From W2P13-069 sp963590525 (GTDB lineage Bacteria > Actinomycetota > Coriobacteriia > Coriobacteriales > QAMH01): DNA of 20,359 nt. Every line of letters starts with the position of its first letter. Position 1 is the first letter of the stretch. Shown here in pieces: positions 14,953 to 20,359 of this stretch. The translations under genes were made by a program, and so were the position numbers. The stretch spans positions 1 to 20,359 of the forward strand of contig CAVAPV010000044.1 of assembly GCA_963590525.1 (NCBI GenBank). The letters are read 5' to 3'. A model generated the notes under the pieces. The model saw only the letters and a program-made list of their open reading frames with translations. It did not search any database and was not told the origin of the DNA.

Positions 14953-16083
14953 GTGACCTCAAAACTCGTATTGCATATCGGCACGCACAAAACCGGGACG
15001 ACAGCGCTGCAAAACGCGCTGCAGTTTAACAGCGAGTTTTTGGCTCAAAGCGGTTTTGTGTATCCCGACATGCCCGTTAAATGGGAAAACGTTGCGTTTA
15101 ACCGCAACGGTTACTGGATCAACATGGCGGCCTTGAGGGCGATTGGCTCCAAGTCTTTAGCCCAAGAAGAAAACATCGAGCCCTGCGCGGAGCTCTGCTG
15201 CGAGGTGCTTGCCTCGGGCGATAAAACGCTCGTGCTCTCTGACGAGCGCCTGTGGCACAACGGCACTAAGAAGGGCTTTTGGCAGGCGGTACGCGGTGCC
15301 GCGCAAGACATTGGCGCAAAAGACATCCAGATCGTGTTATACCTGCGTCGCCAGGACCTCTATATGGAGTCTTTGTGGGCTCAGTTTGTCAAGACGGGCA
15401 AGAAGTGCATGAGTCTTGAGGAGTATGCAAACTCTAAGAAGAGCATGCTGGTGTGTGATTACGCTGCCGGTATCAAGCGCCTGCAAAAGGTCTTTGGCCC
15501 TGATGCCGTGACCGTGCGCATATACGACCGCAGCCGTCTTTTGGACGGCAATATCGTTGCCGATTTTGCCGCTGTGCTGGGCATCGCGGAAACTTGCGGC
15601 TGGCGTCGCCCCGCAGGCAAAGACAACCCCTCGCTTACCCCTAGCGTCACGCTGCTCAAGCTTGCCGTAAACAAATCCGAGCTCTACGAGCGCTTGGGCA
15701 AGCACTTTGTTGCCAACGAGGCGCGCAAGATCTCTGCCCAAGATCCTGTTAAGAAGGGGAGCTTTTTTACCCCGCAGCAAAGAAAAGAGCTCTTAGAGCG
15801 TTATACAGCTGGCAACGATTGGGTCGCGCGCGAGGTGTGCGGCCTTGGCAGCGAGAGCTTGTTTGCCGCAACTCAAGAAGAGCTTGAAGCCCAAGCGTTT
15901 GCGCCCGACAGCATGAAGCTTGTTAGTCAGGCACTCGAGTTTGCAAGCGATGCGCTAAGCGCCCAAGAGCACGCGCATCAAAAAGAGCTTGCCGCGCTCG
16001 AGGCAAAGATCAAAAGGTTGGAAAACTCGCGCAGCCTGCGCTTGGCAAAGGCGCTGCGTCGCCTGCTTCCGGGCGCTAATTAG
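14953..16083 (+). CDS. PAPS-dependent sulfotransferase-like protein (376 aa)
   Basis: Sulfotransferases move a sulfonate group from PAPS to a hydroxyl or amine acceptor. The N-terminus, HIGTHKTGTTALQ (residues 8-20), is the P-loop-like 5'-phosphosulfate-binding motif. Residues 128-140 (VLYLRRQDLYMES) have Arg132 and Ser140 eight apart, the usual spacing of the 3'-phosphate-binding pair in this family. The C-terminus (about 330-376) is a predicted basic coiled coil ending SRSLRLAKALRRLLPG, a style often seen in polysaccharide-modifying enzymes. No signal peptide or membrane helix is seen, so it should act in the cytoplasm. GTG 14953 has AAGGAG (14942-14947) five bases upstream. It lies directly upstream of the PAPS-making genes cysD and cysNC. 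The acceptor is unknown: a surface glycan, lipid or small molecule are all possible. Confidence 0.8.
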   Translation: MTSKLVLHIGTHKTGTTALQNALQFNSEFLAQSGFVYPDMPVKWENVAFNRNGYWINMAALRAIGSKSLAQEENIEPCAELCCEVLASGDKTLVLSDERLWHNGTKKGFWQAVRGAAQDIGAKDIQIVLYLRRQDLYMESLWAQFVKTGKKCMSLEEYANSKKSMLVCDYAAGIKRLQKVFGPDAVTVRIYDRSRLLDGNIVADFAAVLGIAETCGWRRPAGKDNPSLTPSVTLLKLAVNKSELYERLGKHFVANEARKISAQDPVKKGSFFTPQQRKELLERYTAGNDWVAREVCGLGSESLFAATQEELEAQAFAPDSMKLVSQALEFASDALSAQEHAHQKELAALEAKIKRLENSRSLRLAKALRRLLPGAN

Positions 16084-16087
16084 CACC

Positions 16088-16136
16088 CGCGGCGCTTGCG
16101 GTGCCTGCCTGCATGGCACAGGCCGCAAGCGCTGCG
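16088..16136 (+). other. Long hairpin between the sulfotransferase gene and cysD
   Basis: CGCGGCGCTTGCGG (16088-16101) pairs with CCGCAAGCGCTGCG (16123-16136) with one G-T pair, and TGCC/GGCA adds an inner stem. No T-run follows, so it is not a standard terminator. It lies five bases past the sulfotransferase stop and about 40 bp before cysD. It may protect or punctuate the mRNA, or reduce expression of the downstream genes. Confidence 0.5.
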
Positions 16137-16176
16137 TATCCGTTTGGCATTATCCGCATCTGCAAAGGAGAGCGAT

Positions 16177-17085
16177 TTGAACAACGATGCGACAGCGCAT
16201 CTCGATCAGCTTGAGGCCGAGTCGATCTACATCATGCGCGAGGTTGCCGCTCAATGCGAGAAACCCTGCATGCTCTACAGCATCGGCAAGGACTCGTCGG
16301 TGATGCTGCACCTTGCACGCAAGGCGTTCTATCCGCAAAAGCCGCCGTTCCCGTTGATGCACGTGAACACCACCTGGAAGTTCAAGGAGATGATCTCTTT
16401 TAGGGATGAGCAGGTCTCCAAATACGGGTTGGAGTTTATCGAGTACATCAACCAAGACGGTGTAGCCAAAAACATCAACCCGTTTGACCACGGTGCCGCC
16501 TACACAGACATCATGAAGACCCAGGCGCTCAAAGATGCGCTCGACCTCTACGGTTTTGACGCGGTCTTTGGCGGCGCACGCCGTGACGAGGAGAAATCCC
16601 GTGCCAAAGAGCGCGTGTTCTCCTTTAGAAACGAGTCGCATGCCTGGGATCCCAAAAACCAGCGCCCCGAGATGTGGAACCTCTACAACGCCCGTACTAA
16701 GAAGGGCGAGGAGATCCGCGTGTTCCCGCTGTCCAACTGGACCGAGCGCGACATCTGGCTCTACATCCGCAGAGAAAACATCGACATCGTCCCGCTTTAC
16801 TACGCAGCCGAGCGCCCCTGCGTCGAGCGCGACGGCCAGCTCATCATGGTCGACGACGACAGGTTCCGTTTTCTTGAGGGGGAGACGCCCCAGATGCGCA
16901 TGGTGCGCTTTAGGACGCTGGGCTGCTACCCGCTCACCGGCGCCGTTGAAAGCAGCGCAGATACGCTCGACGCCATTATCGACGAGGTTTTCTCGGCTGT
17001 GACCAGCGAGCGCACGACGCGCGTGATCGACAAAGACGGCGGCAGCGCCAGTATGGAGAAGCGCAAGAGGGAGGGTTACTTCTAA
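16177..17085 (+). CDS. cysD: Sulfate adenylyltransferase subunit 2 (302 aa)
   Basis: CysD is the catalytic subunit of ATP sulfurylase; with CysN it makes APS from ATP and sulfate. The PP-loop motif SIGKDSS lies at residues 35-41. AFGGARRDEEKSRAKER-type and RVFPLSNWTE blocks and the C-terminal KRKREGYF follow the family closely. I chose TTG 16177 because AAAGGAG (16164-16170) lies six bases upstream and the resulting 302 residues equal the E. coli length as I recall it; the in-frame ATG at 16096 would add 27 unrelated residues. The stop overlaps the next start (TAATG), so CysD and CysNC should be made in a coupled way. Confidence 0.95.
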   Translation: MNNDATAHLDQLEAESIYIMREVAAQCEKPCMLYSIGKDSSVMLHLARKAFYPQKPPFPLMHVNTTWKFKEMISFRDEQVSKYGLEFIEYINQDGVAKNINPFDHGAAYTDIMKTQALKDALDLYGFDAVFGGARRDEEKSRAKERVFSFRNESHAWDPKNQRPEMWNLYNARTKKGEEIRVFPLSNWTERDIWLYIRRENIDIVPLYYAAERPCVERDGQLIMVDDDRFRFLEGETPQMRMVRFRTLGCYPLTGAVESSADTLDAIIDEVFSAVTSERTTRVIDKDGGSASMEKRKREGYF

Positions 17086-18914
17086 TGAGAGACTTGCTCA
17101 AGTTTTTGACCTGCGGCTCTGTCGACGACGGCAAGTCCACGCTTTTGGGGCATCTGCTCTACGATGCCAAGCTCCTTTTTGCCGATCAAGAAGATGCCTT
17201 GCTGCTAGATTCCAAGGTGGGCTCTACCGATGGCAAGATCGACTACTCGCTTTTGCTCGACGGCCTTGCAGCCGAGCGCGAGCAGGGCATCACCATCGAT
17301 GTCGCCTATCGCTATTTCACAACCGACAAGCGCAGCTTTATCGCCGCGGATTGCCCTGGGCACGAGGAGTACACGCGCAACATGGCGGTGGGCGCTGGTT
17401 TTGCCGATGTCGCCGTTATCTTGATCGATGCCACCAAGGGCGTGCTCATCCAAACCAAGCGCCATACGCGCATCTGCGCCTTGATGGGCATCAAGCACTT
17501 TGTCTATGCCGTCAACAAGATGGACCTGACGGGGTATTCGCAAGAGGCCTTTGAGCAGGTCAAAACCCAGATCAACGAGCTTTTGGCCGAGTTTGACGTG
17601 CATAGCGTGCAGGTTATCCCCGTAAGCGCGACCGAGGGCGATAACGTTGTCGTAGCCTCTGGAGCGATGGGCTTTTACAACGGCCCGACGCTTAAGGAGT
17701 ATCTGGAAGACATCGAGGTGGGTAGCTCCAAGCTGTCGTGCGGCTTTAGCATGCCCGTGCAGCGCGTGTGCCGCCCCAACAGGGAGTTCCGCGGTTTTGA
17801 GGGTACCGTTGCCACGGGCACGGTGAGCGTGGGCGACAGCATCCAAGTCAAGCCCGGCACCACCAAAAGCAAGGTTGCGCGCATCGTCAGGGGCTTTGAC
17901 GACGTGCAATCTGCCAGCGCGGGCCAGGCTGTGACCTTGACCTTGGAAGACGAGGTCGACGTCAGCCGCGGCAGCGTGCTGGTGGGAGATTTCGAGCCCA
18001 TGGTGGGCAACATGATGGAAGTCGAGCTTTTGTGGATGGACGACGTGCCCCTGCGCGAGGGCGCGAGCTTTGTCTTTTGCATCGGCACGGAGTCTGTGGT
18101 AGGCACGGTCTCTGCCGTCAAGTCGCGCATCGACGTCAACACGGGCGCGGTGGTTGAGGCTAGCAACATCGCCAAAAACGAGATCGCGCTTGCCGATGTG
18201 AACCTCTCCAAGAAGGTCGCCTTCGATAGCTTCCAAGACAACGCCGCCTTGGGCCGCATGATCCTTATCGACCGCGTGACCAATATGACGAGCGCTTGCG
18301 CTGTGATCAGGCGCAAGATCGAGCACGCCGACAACCTCACCTGGCAAGACGCCGATATCACGCGCCAGATCAGAGAGAGCCATATGCAGCAGCGTGCACT
18401 TACGCTGTGGTTTACGGGGCTTTCGGGTGCCGGTAAGTCGACGGTTGCCAACGAGCTCGAGCGCAGGCTGCATGCCCAGGGCCGCTATACGATGCTGCTT
18501 GACGGTGACAACGTGCGCATGGGGCTTAACCGCGACCTTGGCTTTGCCGAGCAAGACCGCGTAGAGAACATCCGCCGCGTGGCCGAGGTCGCAAAGCTTA
18601 TGAACGATGCCGGTCTCGTGACGCTGGTGAGCTTTATCAGCCCCTTTGCGGCAGATCGCCGCAGCGCAAGAGAGATCATCGGCGATGAGAGCTTTGTCGA
18701 GGTCTATGTGAGCACGCCTATCGAGGAATGCGAGCGCCGCGATGTGAAGGGTCTCTACAAGAAGGCGCGCAGCGGCCAGATCAAGAACTTCACGGGTGTC
18801 GACAGCGCCTACGAGGTGCCGCAAAACCCGCAGATCACCATCGACACCTCCGTCGAGGACCTCGATGCAAGCGTCGAGCGCATCATCGCCTATATAGAGG
18901 GTCTGCAGGGCTAG
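17085..18914 (+). CDS. cysNC: Bifunctional sulfate adenylyltransferase GTPase subunit / APS kinase (609 aa)
   Basis: The N-terminal part is the CysN GTPase, related to EF-Tu. G1 is GSVDDGKST (11-19), G3 is DCPGH (89-93) and G4 is NKMD (144-147), followed by beta-barrel domains to about residue 420. The C-terminal part is APS kinase CysC with P-loop GLSGAGKST (445-453), DGDNVRMGLNRDLGF and the FISPF block containing the serine usually phosphorylated in this family. The fusion couples GTP-driven APS synthesis with phosphorylation to PAPS, the sulfonate donor. NodQ-type fusions with this layout are known. The start overlaps the cysD stop by one base, and the transporter gene follows after 7 bp. 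Confidence 0.95.
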   Translation: MRDLLKFLTCGSVDDGKSTLLGHLLYDAKLLFADQEDALLLDSKVGSTDGKIDYSLLLDGLAAEREQGITIDVAYRYFTTDKRSFIAADCPGHEEYTRNMAVGAGFADVAVILIDATKGVLIQTKRHTRICALMGIKHFVYAVNKMDLTGYSQEAFEQVKTQINELLAEFDVHSVQVIPVSATEGDNVVVASGAMGFYNGPTLKEYLEDIEVGSSKLSCGFSMPVQRVCRPNREFRGFEGTVATGTVSVGDSIQVKPGTTKSKVARIVRGFDDVQSASAGQAVTLTLEDEVDVSRGSVLVGDFEPMVGNMMEVELLWMDDVPLREGASFVFCIGTESVVGTVSAVKSRIDVNTGAVVEASNIAKNEIALADVNLSKKVAFDSFQDNAALGRMILIDRVTNMTSACAVIRRKIEHADNLTWQDADITRQIRESHMQQRALTLWFTGLSGAGKSTVANELERRLHAQGRYTMLLDGDNVRMGLNRDLGFAEQDRVENIRRVAEVAKLMNDAGLVTLVSFISPFAADRRSAREIIGDESFVEVYVSTPIEECERRDVKGLYKKARSGQIKNFTGVDSAYEVPQNPQITIDTSVEDLDASVERIIAYIEGLQG

Positions 18915-18921
18915 CGCCGCT

Positions 18922-20359
18922 ATGGGCAAGCACGCGCCATCCAATAAACCGCATACAGCAAAGCTTGCTGGAGATGCCGCGGATACGGGCAGCGATGCCG
19001 GTCAGGTGCGTGGCACGTGCCGTCTCGCGACGCTGGTCAAAGAGCTATTTGGCATCGGGCTTATGGGCTTTGGCGGTGGCAGCGCGCTTATCCCCGTCTT
19101 GCAAGAGCGTCTTGTGGGCAAGCAAGGCGCGCGTTTGCTGAGCAAGCGCGATTTTGAAGACGACGTGGCCGTCGCCTGCATCACGCCCGGTGCGCTTCCG
19201 GTAGAGATCGCGGCGGGCGTGGGCCTGCGCGAGGCGGGGCCTTTGGGGATGCTTGCCGCAAGCTGTGCAATCGCCGCCCCAGGTGTCATGCTGCTTGTTG
19301 CCGCGCTGCTCGTGCTGAGCTTGGTCGACGATGCGCTCATAGCGCAGATCAACTTCTTGGCCGCAGGTGTATGCGCCTTTATCATCAGCGTTATCTGGCG
19401 CTACGCCGCAGGTGCCCTATCGCGAGGAGGCAGCGTCAATGCTCGCCGCGCATCGGCTGTGGTGGTTGTGCTTGCCTTTGCCGTGACCTGCGGAGACGCC
19501 TTGCATGCGCTGCTGCAAGACGGTATGGACAGCCTCTTTGGCATCAGCATGGTCAACGCGACGGGCCTCACGTTTTTCTTTGCCTGCTGGATTCGCAACA
19601 AACGCACGCCTGCACGCATCGTTGTGGCCGTTGCGGTGGCAGGGTTGTTCTGCCTGGGCAAAGGCGATGTTTTGGATGCCAGTCTTGGCCGTCTTATCTG
19701 TTGGATAACCACGTTTGCGATGCTGATTATGGCGATTGCAAGCATCGTGGGCGATGTGCGCGAGCGCGATGCCCACCTGCATCTGGAAAGCCCCAAGTGG
19801 TTGATAGGGGCATGCGCCGCATCGCTGCTGTTTGCTGTGGTGTTGGCCTTGCCGGCGCTTCTTGTCTGCCAAGATACCCTGGCTTATCTGGGCAAGGGCG
19901 CTTTGAGCAGCGTCGCGTCCTTTGGCGGTGGCGATGCCTACATCACCATGGCAGACGGCATGTTCGTCCAAAGCGGTATGGTCGACTCTCAGGATTTCTA
20001 TGCGCGCCTCGTACCCTTTGCCAACGCCCTGCCCGGCTCCATACTTACCAAGGTGCTCGCCGGCGTGGGCTTTATCGACGGCTCCTACCAAGGCGGTGCG
20101 CCCGCCGGATTGGCCATGGCCCTTGCGGGTTTTGGCTGCGCTGTTGCCATGAGCTGCATCACCTTTGCCGTGGGCCGTTACTTCTACGATGTGCTCAGGC
20201 AGTTGGAGAGCTTCAAAACGCTCAAGCGCGTCATCGGCTGCGTTGTGGCCGGCATGCTTGCCACTGTGGCGATAAGCTTGCTCAACTCAAGCATCGACGG
20301 GGCCGCCATCGGCGGTGTGGGCAAGCCGTGCGTTGTCGTCTTGTGCCTGGTTCTTGCGG
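18922..20359 (+). CDS. CHR (ChrA-like) family anion transporter, 3' end outside window
   Basis: The frame from ATG 18922 is open to the last base (at least 479 codons). The protein has two homologous halves typical of long-chain CHR transporters. The first half has FGFGGGSALIPVL-like residues (MGFGGGSALIPVLQ) followed by ITPGALPVEIAAGVG. The second half has SFGGGDAYITMADGMF and FANALPGSILTKVLAGVGF. Many hydrophobic segments predict a polytopic inner-membrane protein. Characterised members export chromate, and others have been linked to sulfate or related oxyanions. There is no good ribosome-binding site and the gene starts 7 bp after cysNC, suggesting coupled translation. This context favours a role in sulfate or oxyanion handling; direction and substrate are not determined here. 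Confidence 0.85.
   Translation, partial: MGKHAPSNKPHTAKLAGDAADTGSDAGQVRGTCRLATLVKELFGIGLMGFGGGSALIPVLQERLVGKQGARLLSKRDFEDDVAVACITPGALPVEIAAGVGLREAGPLGMLAASCAIAAPGVMLLVAALLVLSLVDDALIAQINFLAAGVCAFIISVIWRYAAGALSRGGSVNARRASAVVVVLAFAVTCGDALHALLQDGMDSLFGISMVNATGLTFFFACWIRNKRTPARIVVAVAVAGLFCLGKGDVLDASLGRLICWITTFAMLIMAIASIVGDVRERDAHLHLESPKWLIGACAASLLFAVVLALPALLVCQDTLAYLGKGALSSVASFGGGDAYITMADGMFVQSGMVDSQDFYARLVPFANALPGSILTKVLAGVGFIDGSYQGGAPAGLAMALAGFGCAVAMSCITFAVGRYFYDVLRQLESFKTLKRVIGCVVAGMLATVAISLLNSSIDGAAIGGVGKPCVVVLCLVLA

Noticed and set aside
16096..16176. N-terminal extension of CysD from ATG 16096
   Set aside because: It would run through the long hairpin at 16088-16136, has no ribosome-binding site, and adds 27 residues not expected in the family.
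17205..18944. Antisense open frame of 579 codons across cysNC
   Set aside because: It is a shadow of a gene with all expected GTPase and APS kinase motifs.

Overview
The window is a G+C-rich bacterial chromosome segment. It has strong Shine-Dalgarno sites, frequent GTG/TTG starts, and very large secreted proteins built from beta-helix, Ig-like and fibronectin-like modules with lysine-rich tails. This style fits a gut actinobacterium of the class Coriobacteriia, for example Collinsella or a relative. That assignment is inference from protein style and codon habits; no rRNA is present to settle it.

Left half (1-11459): three co-oriented paralogous genes for giant secreted, adhesin-like proteins. 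The first is cut by the window edge; the other two are complete (1406 and 1307 residues). Each complete copy has a signal peptide, a glycine-rich right-handed beta-helix of GGGI/GGGV coils, Ig/InlB-like modules and a basic C-terminal fibronectin-like domain. None has an LPXTG motif or a C-terminal membrane anchor. The paralogues differ by whole-module gains and losses. The two intergenic gaps (655 and 920 bp) hold no gene I can support. They are mosaics of repeats: palindromic elements of about 130 bp, a 54-bp element repeated directly and inverted, and 38-bp and 66-bp blocks in both orientations.

Middle (11460-11928): a compact noncoding and small-gene patch. It holds hairpins after the third adhesin gene, a predicted short plus-strand RNA with promoter and terminator, a convergent 27-codon hydrophobic peptide gene with a near-perfect ribosome-binding site, and a tRNA-Arg(CCG) with its terminator. 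The peptide and the RNA together resemble a type I toxin-antitoxin locus.

Right half (12053-20359): housekeeping genes for a cyclophilin prolyl isomerase, a membrane-anchored TPR protein and nucleoside diphosphate kinase. These are followed by a sulfur-activation cassette: a PAPS-dependent sulfotransferase-like protein, CysD, a CysN-CysC fusion and a CHR-family (ChrA-like) anion transporter cut by the window edge. CysD and CysNC overlap by one base and the transporter follows after 7 bp. Together they could import an oxyanion (possibly sulfate), activate it to PAPS and transfer the sulfonate to an acceptor, which is the most coherent candidate pathway in the window. The acceptor is unknown, and the reductive assimilation genes (cysH, cysIJ) are not visible here.
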